Assembly: GCA_003527885.1 (NCBI GenBank)
Contig: DPWB01000345.1
Coordinates: 1-15,570, forward strand
Source: Candidatus Competibacteraceae bacterium
GTDB lineage: Bacteria; Pseudomonadota; Gammaproteobacteria; Competibacterales; Competibacteraceae
Direction: 5' to 3'
DNA length: 15,570 nucleotides
How positions within the stretch are numbered: the first letter of the stretch is position 1; every line of letters begins with the position of its first letter. A model generated the notes under the pieces. The model saw only the letters and a program-made list of their open reading frames with translations. It did no database searches and had not been told where the DNA came from. Shown here piece after piece: positions 7,178-15,421 of the stretch. The translations under genes and the position numbers were made by a program.

Positions 7178-8662
7178 ATGATGACCGCCCATTTTCTGAA
7201 ATACCGTGAAATAGGCCGCCGCCTGGTATGGACCAGCCTGCTGGAACTGGCTTCCCCTTGCCATCTCGGCGGCGCGGATGCCGATGCGACTTCGGATCGC
7301 CCCTTGCTGCGCGACGGGGAGGGACGGACTTATCTGCCCGGCGCGACCCTGACCGGCCTGCTGCGGGCGCTGTTGACCAGGATGGATAAAGACGCGGCCC
7401 AAGCCTTGTTCGGCGCCGAGTGGAACGATCCACAAGGCAAACAAGCCCGCTTGCTGCTCGGCGATGCGCCCATCGAGCAAGCGGGATCGGTTCCCACGGA
7501 ATTGCGCGACGGCGTGGCGATTGATGCCTGTCGGGGGATAGCCGCTGACAAGAAAAAATACGATCTGGAGCTGCTCCCGGTCGGGGTTCGCTTTCGTTTG
7601 CGCGGTCAACTGGAGCTATTTGGAGAACCAACAAAGGATGAAGCGTTACTGCGCGGCCTGTTGCGCATCCTGCTGACTTTGGAAAACGGTCAACTGGTGC
7701 TCGGTGCGCGGACTCGGCGCGGTTTCGGCGAAACCCGGTTGATGGCCGGGCCAGAAGGATACTGGCAAGTAGAGAATTACCCGCTCGATACGCCCGCTGG
7801 TTGGTACGCTTGGCTGGGCCGGCAACTGCACGGTCTGCCGGAGGACTGGCCGAAGGTCGCGCCGGTCGCGTACCGGGATACCGCCGCTCTGGCGAAATAC
7901 CTGAAGGTGGCTCTACCCCCGCCGACGGAGACTCATGATTTCAGCGTGATTCTGAATTTGAAGCTGGCCGGTTCGCTGCTGGTGGGTTCGGAAGGCCATG
8001 ACCCGGATCAATCGGACCGCAGTCACCTGCAACGCCTGCGCTGGCAAGACGGCGCTTCGGCCTTGGAAAGCGTGTTGCCGGCCACCTCATTGGGCGGTGT
8101 GTTGCGCCATCGCTGCCGGCGCATCGCGTTGACCTTGGCCGGTCAGTCTGGCAAGCAGGATGTAGCCGACGGGCTGGTAAGTGAAATGTTCGGGCTGGCC
8201 GAAATCCGTAGCGACCAAAAGGCTTGGGCTTCGCGGGTCACAGTCCGCGAGGCGTCCATAAAAGGTGGCCAATCGTTGCGCCACACCCGGGTGCGGATCG
8301 ATCCGTGGACCGGCGGCGCGGTGGAAAGCCTGTTGTTTACCGAGGACGCCCAATACGGCGGAGAGGTCAAGCTGGAACTGCGCCTGCGAGCCAGCGACGA
8401 GGATTGGGTCGAACCGGCGCGGGCGTTACTGCTGCTGGCATTGCGCGACCTGGCCGCCGGCGAGTTGGCGGTCGGAGCGGAAAGCGGAGTTGGACGGGGT
8501 CGGTTGAAACCGCTGCCCGGTAAACCGTTCGCCATCGTCACCGAGCCGCCGGTCGAGCTGTATTTGCAAGATGACGGCACGGTCCGTTGCGAACCCGCCG
8601 CAGCGTTTCAGGCGGAGTTTAGCGCCCTGCACCGCTATCTCGGCAGCGGAGACGGCCAATGA
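7178..8662 (+). CDS. cas7-2x: Double Cas7 RAMP fusion (Cas7-2x, Csm3-like)
   Basis: 494 residues with two tandem RAMP/Cas7 units. Unit 1 (about 15-250): LELASPCHLGGADADATSDRP, where D40 sits at the position of the Csm3 catalytic aspartate, then YLPGATLTGLLRALL at 52-66, and glycine loop GARTRRGFGE at 176-185. Unit 2 (about 255-475): LAGSLLVGSEGHDPDQSD with candidate D280, LPATSLGGVLRHRCRRIAL in place of PGSSLKG, VTVREASIKGG (thumb-like element), and closing glycine loop GAESGVGRGRL from 433. Cas7 units coat the crRNA and cut target RNA at 6-nt steps in type III complexes. The start ATG follows the previous stop directly; a second ATG at 7181 is equally possible. The 3' end overlaps csx19 by ATGA. 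Two Cas7 units in one chain match the Cas7-2x subunit of III-Dv complexes. Confidence 0.83.
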   Translation: MMTAHFLKYREIGRRLVWTSLLELASPCHLGGADADATSDRPLLRDGEGRTYLPGATLTGLLRALLTRMDKDAAQALFGAEWNDPQGKQARLLLGDAPIEQAGSVPTELRDGVAIDACRGIAADKKKYDLELLPVGVRFRLRGQLELFGEPTKDEALLRGLLRILLTLENGQLVLGARTRRGFGETRLMAGPEGYWQVENYPLDTPAGWYAWLGRQLHGLPEDWPKVAPVAYRDTAALAKYLKVALPPPTETHDFSVILNLKLAGSLLVGSEGHDPDQSDRSHLQRLRWQDGASALESVLPATSLGGVLRHRCRRIALTLAGQSGKQDVADGLVSEMFGLAEIRSDQKAWASRVTVREASIKGGQSLRHTRVRIDPWTGGAVESLLFTEDAQYGGEVKLELRLRASDEDWVEPARALLLLALRDLAAGELAVGAESGVGRGRLKPLPGKPFAIVTEPPVELYLQDDGTVRCEPAAAFQAEFSALHRYLGSGDGQ

Positions 8663-9126
8663 GCAAGGTTCATCTGGAAAATCGGTATCTCCAGTTCGAG
8701 CCGACGGAATTGACCGGCGCCGATTTGCGTGCGGCTCTGACCACCGCTTGGCAAAGGCCGACCGGCTGGCTCTTTGGCCAAACCTTCGGCGGCGTCATCT
8801 GGGGCCGGTTGCGAGACGGCGAACTGGATTTGACCACCAACGCCAGCATCGGCGTGGCGGCGTTGCTGCGGCATGACACGTTGCTCAACCTGCGGCTGTT
8901 CGACGCCGAACGGGAACTGCGAGCATGGCGCGTCGATGCCGGTCTGGAAGCCCGTCTCGTGAGCGAGGGTGCTGCCGGCGAGGAATACGCCGCCTGGCAG
9001 GAACAGAGTTACGGCCTGCGGTTATCCGAACTCGGACGACTGCGAGCCCGCCATTATCTGGCGATGGAGTCGGAAACCGGCTTGTTGCGCGTGGCCGAGC
9101 ATCGGTTGCTGGCGCTGGAACCCTAG
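8659..9126 (+). CDS. csx19: Csx19 (TIGR03984 family), small subunit of type III-D complexes
   Basis: 155 residues, within the normal size for Csx19. It is recognised from the pattern of conserved strands: a short N-terminal section ending RPTGWLFGQTFGGVIWGRL, then SIGVAALLRHDTLLNLRLFDAERELRAWR at about 75-103, and a C-terminal YGLRLSELGRLRARHYL. TIGR03984/Csx19 is restricted to type III-D loci and is a non-RAMP accessory subunit; its biochemical job is not well defined. No catalytic motif, signal peptide or membrane segment is visible. It overlaps the previous gene by ATGA and ends 12 bp before the next start, so it is made with the complex. Confidence 0.8.
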   Translation: MSKVHLENRYLQFEPTELTGADLRAALTTAWQRPTGWLFGQTFGGVIWGRLRDGELDLTTNASIGVAALLRHDTLLNLRLFDAERELRAWRVDAGLEARLVSEGAAGEEYAAWQEQSYGLRLSELGRLRARHYLAMESETGLLRVAEHRLLALEP

Positions 9127-9138
9127 AAGGAGAACAAC
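9127..9138 (+). promoter_or_regulatory. Strong ribosome binding site before the TIGR03986 gene
   Basis: AGAAGGAG (9125-9132, starting inside the csx19 stop codon) sits 6 bases before ATG 9139. It is the strongest Shine-Dalgarno in the effector operon and fixes the start of the next gene. Confidence 0.7.
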
Positions 9139-11400
9139 ATGCCTCTTCCCGAACACATGACCCCCGCGCTGGACAGCCGGCGTGGCCAGGCTCCGTACAA
9201 TTTCGTACCGCTGCCAGAGGCGATTTTCCACACCGAACCTTTCCGGCAACACGACCGGCTGGACCCGGAGCGCCTGCACGGCTTCATCGAACTGACGATC
9301 ACCACCGAGACCGAGCTATACACCCGCTGCGCCTATCCGCCCGCCGTGGAAGAACAAACGGTCCAGCAATCCCGCCCGCGCCAGGCGTTTTATCACCTCG
9401 GCGACGAACGACATCCGGTCATTCCCGGCTCCAGCCTGCGCGGCATGGCGCGGGCGCTGGTGGAAATCCTGGCCTACAGCCGACTTACCCGGCGATCCGG
9501 GAAGGGCCGAGCGGTGCGCATTCTCGACGAAAAACTGGTGCATCGGGCGGTGGCCGATCAGAACACGCCGACCGGCCAGGCGTACAACGAGCGCTTCCTC
9601 AAACGAATCAGGCCGATGCAGTTCGACTACCCCAGCGACCGGGTACAGGCTGGCTATCTGGAAGCGGGCCGGACAGCCGGAGAATGGCAAATACGACCGG
9701 CCCGCAAGCTTAATGGCGTCAGCTTCGTGCGGGTGAAGCTGGAGACTTTGGAACGGCACGGTTTCTCGAAAGAGGAGGAGAACAAAGTGGTGGATGTCTG
9801 GGTCAAGCCGGAGCCGGTTAAAGCCTACACTCATCGTGGCGGCCTTACCCTGCGCTATGCCCGTACCGATAATCTGGTTGCCCGGACTGCAAGTCCCGCC
9901 ACAGTGCCAGCCGGTATGGAGCCTGGCAAGTTGATCTATTCGGGACCAATGGGTAGCCGCCATATGCACACGGTGATTTACGAGCAGGATACGAAAGCTC
10001 CTGCTATCCCGATTCCAGAAGCAATGTGGGAGCAGTTTTGCGAGGACCGCGATCAGCAACGCGGCATTGCCTGCCGCAAAATACAACGGCCCGGCGATCC
10101 GCTGTTCTATCTGCTGGACGCGAGCAACAAGCTGGAATTTACCGGACCCACGTTGTTCTTCCGACTGCCGTATAAGAATTACACCGGCGATTACGCGCCT
10201 GTGGACCCAGACAGCTCGCTGGATTTGGCCGAGGCGATTTTCGGCACGGTCAACGACGAACCACGGGAGGACAGACCTCAAACCGGGTCGCACAAAGGCC
10301 GGGTGCGTTTCGACGACGCCAAATGGGTCGGCAGCGGCTCGCCGTTTATGGAGGGAAACGGTGGTATCCGCTGGCCGGCGGTGCTATCCACGCCCAAACC
10401 GACTTCATATCAGAACTACCTGGTGCAGAGCGACCCGGAAGGCCGGAAGGAAAAACTGCTCAGTTATTCAGCGCTGCCGCCTGATAGTGGAGGTTCGACA
10501 ACCACGGCGCTGCGCGGCTTCAAGCTGTACTGGCATCGAGGGTCGGCTGACGAGGATTTGCGTCTCGAACCACTTACCAAGCATATCAAGCAATACACCG
10601 TCGTCCGCCCGGTGAAACCGGGAATGGAATTCCGTGGGCGGGTGCGTTTCGAGAACCTCGACAAGCTGGAATTAGGTGCTCTGCTCGCCGCTCTGGAACT
10701 GCCGGCGGACTATCGCCATCACCTGGGCATGGGCAAACCACTGGGGATGGGATCGGTCCGCATTCAGGCCGCTACAACCCTGTACGATCCGGTGAAGCGT
10801 TATAAATCCCTGGCGGCGGAGGGCTGGTTGGAGCAGGCCGAGCAGGACGGTAAATTGGCCGAAGCCCGCGAAGCGTTTCGCAAGGCCATCGTAGAGCATT
10901 ACAACCGCAGCGTGCCGACATCGCCCGTGCCGGAAGGCACCGGATTGTGGGAAATTCCCCGCCTGCGGACGCTGGGGATGTTGCTCGACTGGAAAAACCA
11001 ACCTCCACGGGAAGAAACCGCCTATCTCCCCAATCTCAAGCAATTCCGCGACCGCCAAGTATTGCCGACGCCGGCGGGCGTGTTGGGACAACCCGAACCA
11101 GCGCCCCCCGTGACAGCGCACAACCCAGCAACACCAACACCGCAAACTCGACCTGTCGCCGAGCAGGATTGGGTTGCCTCGACTCCCGCCTTACAAGCTC
11201 TGCAAGCGATCTTGCAGGACAGCGGACGCGGCCAGCGGGAACAGTTGGAAGCGATTGACGATGCCTTGTTGCACCAGTTGGCGGGCCTGGACGAACCCCA
11301 GCGCCAGCGCGCCTGGACGCTGATTCGCGGAGCCATCGGTTTCAATCGCAGAACCCGCGAACGGTTGCAGACCATCCGACAGCGATTGGTGGGAGGATAA
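9139..11400 (+). CDS. cas7-insertion: TIGR03986-family RAMP (Cas7 with insertion), type III-D
   Basis: 753 residues. The N-terminal half has APYNFVPLPE, ITTETELYTRCAYPP and HPVIPGSSLRGMARALVEIL at 93-112 (the RAMP PGSSLRG helix), followed by RFLKRIRPMQFDYPSDRVQAGYL, all typical of the TIGR03986 CRISPR RAMP family. The central part (about 200-420) is a long non-RAMP insertion. RAMP features resume with KPTSYQNYLVQ, VRPVKPGMEFRGRVRFENL and the glycine loop HHLGMGKPLGMGSVRI at 527-542. In III-Dv complexes this subunit is the Cas7 copy with a large insertion at the far end of the crRNA. After about 640 comes a P/T/A-rich linker (648-678) and a helical tail of about 75 residues with a D/E/Q/R-rich sequence, which looks like an added C-terminal domain. 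It runs directly into the ATPase gene: the stop lies in the GGGAGGATAA that would serve as its ribosome binding site. Confidence 0.85.
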   Translation: MPLPEHMTPALDSRRGQAPYNFVPLPEAIFHTEPFRQHDRLDPERLHGFIELTITTETELYTRCAYPPAVEEQTVQQSRPRQAFYHLGDERHPVIPGSSLRGMARALVEILAYSRLTRRSGKGRAVRILDEKLVHRAVADQNTPTGQAYNERFLKRIRPMQFDYPSDRVQAGYLEAGRTAGEWQIRPARKLNGVSFVRVKLETLERHGFSKEEENKVVDVWVKPEPVKAYTHRGGLTLRYARTDNLVARTASPATVPAGMEPGKLIYSGPMGSRHMHTVIYEQDTKAPAIPIPEAMWEQFCEDRDQQRGIACRKIQRPGDPLFYLLDASNKLEFTGPTLFFRLPYKNYTGDYAPVDPDSSLDLAEAIFGTVNDEPREDRPQTGSHKGRVRFDDAKWVGSGSPFMEGNGGIRWPAVLSTPKPTSYQNYLVQSDPEGRKEKLLSYSALPPDSGGSTTTALRGFKLYWHRGSADEDLRLEPLTKHIKQYTVVRPVKPGMEFRGRVRFENLDKLELGALLAALELPADYRHHLGMGKPLGMGSVRIQAATTLYDPVKRYKSLAAEGWLEQAEQDGKLAEAREAFRKAIVEHYNRSVPTSPVPEGTGLWEIPRLRTLGMLLDWKNQPPREETAYLPNLKQFRDRQVLPTPAGVLGQPEPAPPVTAHNPATPTPQTRPVAEQDWVASTPALQALQAILQDSGRGQREQLEAIDDALLHQLAGLDEPQRQRAWTLIRGAIGFNRRTRERLQTIRQRLVGG

Positions 11401-11405
11401 ATGCG

Positions 11406-11603
11406 GTGAATTCCGAAGCGCATTATGGCTTGCACCTGACCTCGTTCGCGGCCCGCAACTTCCGCAGCCTGCGCGACGTCACAGTGAGTGATTTGCCGCC
11501 AGTCGTCCTGCTATACGGCGAGAACGACACCGGCAAATCCAACTTCATTCAGGCGGTCGGTATCTGGCTGAGAATCGTACAAGATGTTGGGATAACTCGT
11601 TAA
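11406..11603 (+). pseudogene. P-loop (AAA/ABC-like) ATPase, 5' fragment truncated next to a Tn3 transposon
   Basis: A GTG start at 11406 follows GGGAGG at the end of the preceding gene, 5 bp after its stop, so this is the next cistron of the cas operon. The 65 residues read LHLTSFAARNFRSLRDVTV and LLYGENDTGKSNFIQAVGIWL. The FRSL...V motif followed by Walker A (G38-E-N-D-T-G-K44-S45) is the N-terminus of SMC/ABC-like AAA ATPases (AAA15/OLD-like group). The frame stops at 11601, 8 bp before a Tn3-family inverted repeat at 11612. Walker B, signature and any nuclease domain are missing. The transposon insertion probably removed or separated the rest, although the reading frame closes before the repeat, so some sequence at the junction is also altered. 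Whether the intact protein acted in CRISPR defence is unknown. Confidence 0.75.
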
Positions 11604-11611
11604 AGGAAGTT

Positions 11612-11649
11612 GGGGTTTGGGGATCAATGGAACAGAAAACCGGGTTAAG
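11612..11649. repeat. 38-bp Tn3-family terminal inverted repeat
   Basis: The segment starts GGGGTTTGGGGATCAATGG and ends GGGTTAAG. Aligned with the Tn3 38-bp repeat (GGGGTCTGACGCTCAGTGG ... CGTTAAG) it keeps the GGGGT start, TCA-TGGAAC in the middle, the AAAA tract and the GTTAAG end. It lies 25 bp beyond the tnpA stop codon, the usual place for the transposase-side repeat. Confidence 0.85.
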
Positions 11650-11673
11650 CCGGTAGGCTTCTCCTGAAATGGC

Positions 11674-14667
11674 TCAGGCGTCCTCCTCGGCCGGATCGCG
11701 TAGCGGTCGGAGTTCGCCCCGAATCACGGCTTCTGAAACGGTAAACGAATAATGTCCCAACAAGTTGATGTGCTCGAAGATCAGGGGTGAGAGCCGGGCC
11801 ACGTCCTCGTCGCGGACCGGATAACCTTCCTGACGCAGCTGAGTCAGCACGGCTTCCATATACGGGGTGTTCCACAAGGCGATGATGTTGACCACCAGCC
11901 CCAGCGCCCCGAGTTGGTCTTCCTGGCCTTCCCGGTAACGCTGGCGCAGTTCGCCACGCTTGCCATGAAACAGGGCGCGGGCCAGGCTATGCCGCCCCTC
12001 GCCTCGATTCAGTTGAGTGAGCGTGGCGCGGCGTCGGGTTTCGTCGTCCAGGTACGACAGGATGTAAAGTGTCTTTTCAAGACGGCCGAACTCGGCCAGA
12101 GCTTGGGCGAGTCGGGTAGGACTTTCCCCTCGTTGCAGGACGCGCATGATGCCCGTGGCCGGCACCTTACCCAGTTTCAGCGAACCCGCCAGGCGCAACA
12201 GGTCATCCCAGTGCTGGGCAATCAGGGTGGTATTGAGGCGGGACTTGGCCACGGCATTGAACTCGCCGTAATCGGCCGTGGGGTCGATCCGCCAGAACCG
12301 GGCACCGCCGACATCGGCGAGCCGGGGGCTGAAACGATAGCCGAGCAGCCGGAACAGGCCGAACACCACATCGCTGTAGGCGCCGGTATCGGTCATGATC
12401 TGGGTGGGCTGCAATTCGGTCTGCTGTTCCAAGACCACAGCCAGGAGAATCAGGCTGTCGCGGAGGGTGCCGGGGACGGTGATGGCATTGAGGCCAGTGA
12501 ACTGGTCCGAGACCAGGTTGTACCAGGTGACGCCGCAGCCGGTACCGAAATACTTGGGATTCGGGCCGGCGTGGACCGTGCGCACCGGGACCATGAAGCG
12601 CAGGCCATCCGCCGAGGCGACTTCGCCGCCGCCCCAGGCCTGGGCCAGGGCGATCCGGCTTTGCGCCGCCACCAGCGTGGCGTTGGCGGCGATCAAGGTG
12701 TCCTCGCGCACGTAATTCTGGTCCACCCAGGCCAGGCGGTCCCGTTTCAGGGCCGGAATGTCCCGGCGGACCAGAGGCCCGGGGCCGGTGTTGCAGGCCT
12801 CGGCCAGAAGGACCGCGCACACGCTGGTGGCCAAGTCCTCGACGCGGGCGGTGCGCTCGGTGAGATGGGTGAACGCCTCGGTAAAGCGCGTCCGGGTAGC
12901 GATCTCCAGCAGGATTTCCGGCAGATCGACCCGTGGCAGCCGCGCGGCGACGGCCTCCCGCAGTTGAATCAACGACGGCGGTTCCTCCAACTTATCGAGC
13001 GGACTGACGATCAGGTCGGTCTGGTCGCCTTTGGTTTCGAACCGTACCGCCGGGTTCTCCGGCAGGCGCGCCGCCACGTGACGATAGGTACGATCCAGCT
13101 CTTCCGACAGGGCGGCCAGGATGGGTTGCGGATCGGACGGGAGTCCCAGGGTGAGGCAGATGATCGGACGGGCCGCTTCCCATTCCGCCCCAGCCAATAA
13201 TCCGGCCCGCGGATCGGCGTAGCGCCAGCTGGGGGTGGCGAACACGTCGCGCCGGCGCAAGGCGGAGCGGAGTTCATCCAGCACGCAAAAGGTGTAGGCG
13301 CGCAGGTTCACCTGATCCTTCTCTCCGAGCGCATGGCGCTGCCAGGCTTTGGAGATGACCGCGCGGGGCGCGTCGTTCGCGGGCTTGGTGCGGTTGGCAT
13401 TCACCCGCAGCCAGTCCAATGCGGCGACGACCGGTGCCCCGGCTGGAGTGGCGCCGAACCGCAGGTGCTTCAGCAGGGCGGGCAGATACCGCCGGACACT
13501 CCGGTAGTGGTCGTCCAGTTCCCGGAAATAAACATCATGGGGCGGCCTAGTCAGCGCATGGACCTGACGCAACGCCTGTTCCAGCACCTCGGGTGGGGTT
13601 CGGGCCAATATTCGGGATCGCAGTTCGTGGTCTGGCACAGCCTCATCCAACAGCAAGGCGCAGGTTTCGGCCAAGGTCAGGGCAGCCTGATCCAGGTCTT
13701 TGAGGGTGCGCGGCCGGGCCTTCCGGTCGGCCCTCACGGCCTCGCTGAACAGGTCGCGCAGCAAGATTTCCAAAACCTCCAAGGCATCGTCCTGGGCGGT
13801 GGCTTCCAGGCTCTGCACGAAGGCCACCAGCGTGGCCAGGCGCCGCACCGCGGGGAGCCTCTGGATCACGCTCACCTTGGCGGACGCCGCAAACCGGGCC
13901 AGCAAAGCCAAACGGCTCGGGGGAATAGGGGTGATCGACCGCGTCAACCCAAGATCGCGGACGGATTGCAGGCGCTGCAGGGCACGTACCAGGGATGGCC
14001 CGCTGACCGTGACCGGCCCGGAGCGGAGCTGGTCGAGCAGGGAGGTTCGGCTTCCCGGCGGTGCCTTCAACAACGGGTCGAGCTGGGCGTGCTGCTCGGC
14101 CGTAATGCCTTGCCCGAGGGTGTGCCACAGGCGCTCTTCGACCCGGCGGCGGACCCGCGCGATGAAGCGTTCCAGGACACTGGCCCCCGGCAACAGCACC
14201 TGGTACGAGAGCAGCCAGTCGGTGGCGCGCTCGAACAGGACGCCGGGCCGTTCGGTACCCGTCCAGCATAGGCCATAGAGCCAGCGGGCCAAGCGGAAAC
14301 CCGCTTCCCGATCAGTAAAGTCGCGGTAGCCGTAACGGGTGCGAATCTCCGCCGCATGATCCCAACGCTGCTCGCCGGCCCGGTAGGCTTCAAGGCCATT
14401 CAGATCAGCGATGTTCAGTTGCCGCGCCAGACTGCGCAGGACCGATTCCGGTACCGCCAGCGGGTCCTCCAGGAAGGTGCCCAGGAAGCGGACGGTGGTG
14501 AGCTGCAGGGCCAGTCCGAGGCGGTTGTGATTCCCGCGCCGGGGTGCAATGAGCGCCAAGTCAGCGTCATTCAAATGGAAAAATTGTGTCAGCTCCTCCG
14601 CGGTCGGAGGCCCGGCATAACCGCCGTAGTTCTGGCGCTGCGCGGCGGTCAAGAAACGAACCGGCAT
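11674..14667 (-). CDS. tnpA: Tn3-family DDE transposase
   Basis: 997 residues, full length for the family (about 1000). The start ATG at 14667 gives the canonical N-terminus MPVRFLTAAQRQNYGGYAG, with GGGAG about 7 bases upstream; the frame is open further back but that part crosses the res region. The N-terminal DNA-binding region (about 1-250) includes LIAPRRGNHNRLGLALQLTT. The catalytic RNase-H-like core has D687 in VASADGLRF, the TDTGAYSD block (D760 and D766), and NRGEGRHSLARA, where E890 is the likely third acidic residue by position. Further family blocks include GYRFSPRLADVGGARFW and LVVNIIALWNTPYMEAVL. It makes the single-strand cuts and joins for replicative transposition, acting on the 38-bp repeats. 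No stop or frameshift is visible, so it may be active. It is transcribed divergently from tnpR across the res region. Confidence 0.95.
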   Translation of the reverse strand: MPVRFLTAAQRQNYGGYAGPPTAEELTQFFHLNDADLALIAPRRGNHNRLGLALQLTTVRFLGTFLEDPLAVPESVLRSLARQLNIADLNGLEAYRAGEQRWDHAAEIRTRYGYRDFTDREAGFRLARWLYGLCWTGTERPGVLFERATDWLLSYQVLLPGASVLERFIARVRRRVEERLWHTLGQGITAEQHAQLDPLLKAPPGSRTSLLDQLRSGPVTVSGPSLVRALQRLQSVRDLGLTRSITPIPPSRLALLARFAASAKVSVIQRLPAVRRLATLVAFVQSLEATAQDDALEVLEILLRDLFSEAVRADRKARPRTLKDLDQAALTLAETCALLLDEAVPDHELRSRILARTPPEVLEQALRQVHALTRPPHDVYFRELDDHYRSVRRYLPALLKHLRFGATPAGAPVVAALDWLRVNANRTKPANDAPRAVISKAWQRHALGEKDQVNLRAYTFCVLDELRSALRRRDVFATPSWRYADPRAGLLAGAEWEAARPIICLTLGLPSDPQPILAALSEELDRTYRHVAARLPENPAVRFETKGDQTDLIVSPLDKLEEPPSLIQLREAVAARLPRVDLPEILLEIATRTRFTEAFTHLTERTARVEDLATSVCAVLLAEACNTGPGPLVRRDIPALKRDRLAWVDQNYVREDTLIAANATLVAAQSRIALAQAWGGGEVASADGLRFMVPVRTVHAGPNPKYFGTGCGVTWYNLVSDQFTGLNAITVPGTLRDSLILLAVVLEQQTELQPTQIMTDTGAYSDVVFGLFRLLGYRFSPRLADVGGARFWRIDPTADYGEFNAVAKSRLNTTLIAQHWDDLLRLAGSLKLGKVPATGIMRVLQRGESPTRLAQALAEFGRLEKTLYILSYLDDETRRRATLTQLNRGEGRHSLARALFHGKRGELRQRYREGQEDQLGALGLVVNIIALWNTPYMEAVLTQLRQEGYPVRDEDVARLSPLIFEHINLLGHYSFTVSEAVIRGELRPLRDPAEEDA

Positions 14668-14689
14668 GGGGACTCCCAGTGCAAGCCGA

Positions 14690-14812
14690 GTTGCACAAAT
14701 CGTAAGTTTCGCGACACCGGCGGTGAGGTCCAGGAACTGCTGGAAATAGAAGGGTTTTGCCGGCCCCGCGCTGGTTGCAAAAGTCAGTCGCGAAACTAAA
14801 CTGTTTTGCGAT
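14690..14812. promoter_or_regulatory. res site: resolvase binding dyads between tnpA and tnpR
   Basis: The 170-bp gap between the divergent genes holds two dyads of the same 10-6-10 design: GTTGCACAAA-TCGTAA-GTTTCGCGAC at 14690-14715 and GTCGCGAAAC-TAAACT-GTTTTGCGAT at 14787-14812. Their arms share the consensus GTYGCRMAAM. Additional half-site-like words occur at 14754 (GTTTTGC), 14774 (GTTGCAAAAG) and about 14816-14825 (TATTTGCAAC). Tn3-type res regions have three resolvase dimer sites and overlap the tnpA and tnpR promoters, so this is both the recombination site and the likely autoregulatory operator. Confidence 0.7.
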
Positions 14813-14837
14813 GATATTTGCAACACAGCGGTTGACC

Positions 14838-15421
14838 ATGCTCATCGGCTATGCCCGGGTGTCCACCGAGGACCAACATCTCACCCTGCAACAGGCCGCC
14901 CTGAAAGGGCCGGCTGCGAACGCATTTACGAAGAGAAGCTTTCGGGGGCGCAGCGGGCGCGTCCGGAACTCGACCGCCTGCTGGACCAACTCCGGGCCGG
15001 GGATGTGGTGGTGGTCTCCCGGCTCGACCGACTGGCCCGCTCGACTCGGGACCTCCTGGAGATCGCCGAGCAGCTCACGGCGGTCCAGGCCGGCCTTCGT
15101 TCTCTCCACGAGCCTTGGGCGGATACGACGTCGCCGGCGGGCCGCATGGTCCTGACCGTCTTTGCCGGGATCGCGGAGTTCGAACGGGAGTTGATCCACG
15201 AACGGACTCGATCGGGGCGCGTGGCCGCCCGGACTCGGGGAGTTCGCTTCGGGCGCCCCGCCAAGCTGACCGGCGATCAACTCACGCTCGCCGAGCGGCT
15301 GATCGGGGAAGGCCGTTCGATCCCGAAAGTGGCCAAGCTGCTGAAGGTCCACCGTGCCACGCTTTACCGGGCCTTGGCCGCCACGGCGTCATTCACCTTG
15401 AACAGCCGCATGAGGCTGTAG
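14838..15421 (+). pseudogene. tnpR: Serine resolvase with a one-base frameshift
   Basis: ATG 14838 begins MLIGYARVSTEDQHLTLQQAALKG, the N-terminus of Tn3-type resolvases with catalytic Ser9. At about 14907-14909 the homology moves to another frame: GAGCERIYEEKLSGAQRARPELDRLLDQLRAGD, then VVVSRLDRLARSTRDLLE (the conserved catalytic D/R region), AGIAEFERELIHERTRSG and a C-terminal helix-turn-helix SIPKVAKLLKVHRATLYRAL. A single missing base in the AAAGGGCC stretch explains the shift, so the gene is either newly inactivated or carries a sequencing error. The family usually ends near LYRAL; here the frame runs about 13 residues further into sequence that looks like an oppositely oriented gene, and stops at 15421. 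Without resolvase, cointegrates would persist unless another resolvase acts on res. Confidence 0.85.

Noticed and set aside
11914..13200. 428-codon open frame on the plus strand
   Set aside because: It lies wholly antisense to the intact Tn3 transposase, has a Gly/Gln-rich composition typical of a GC-rich shadow frame, and shows no domain.
13333..14271. 312-codon open frame on the plus strand
   Set aside because: Antisense to tnpA in the same way; the tnpA frame carries all family motifs.
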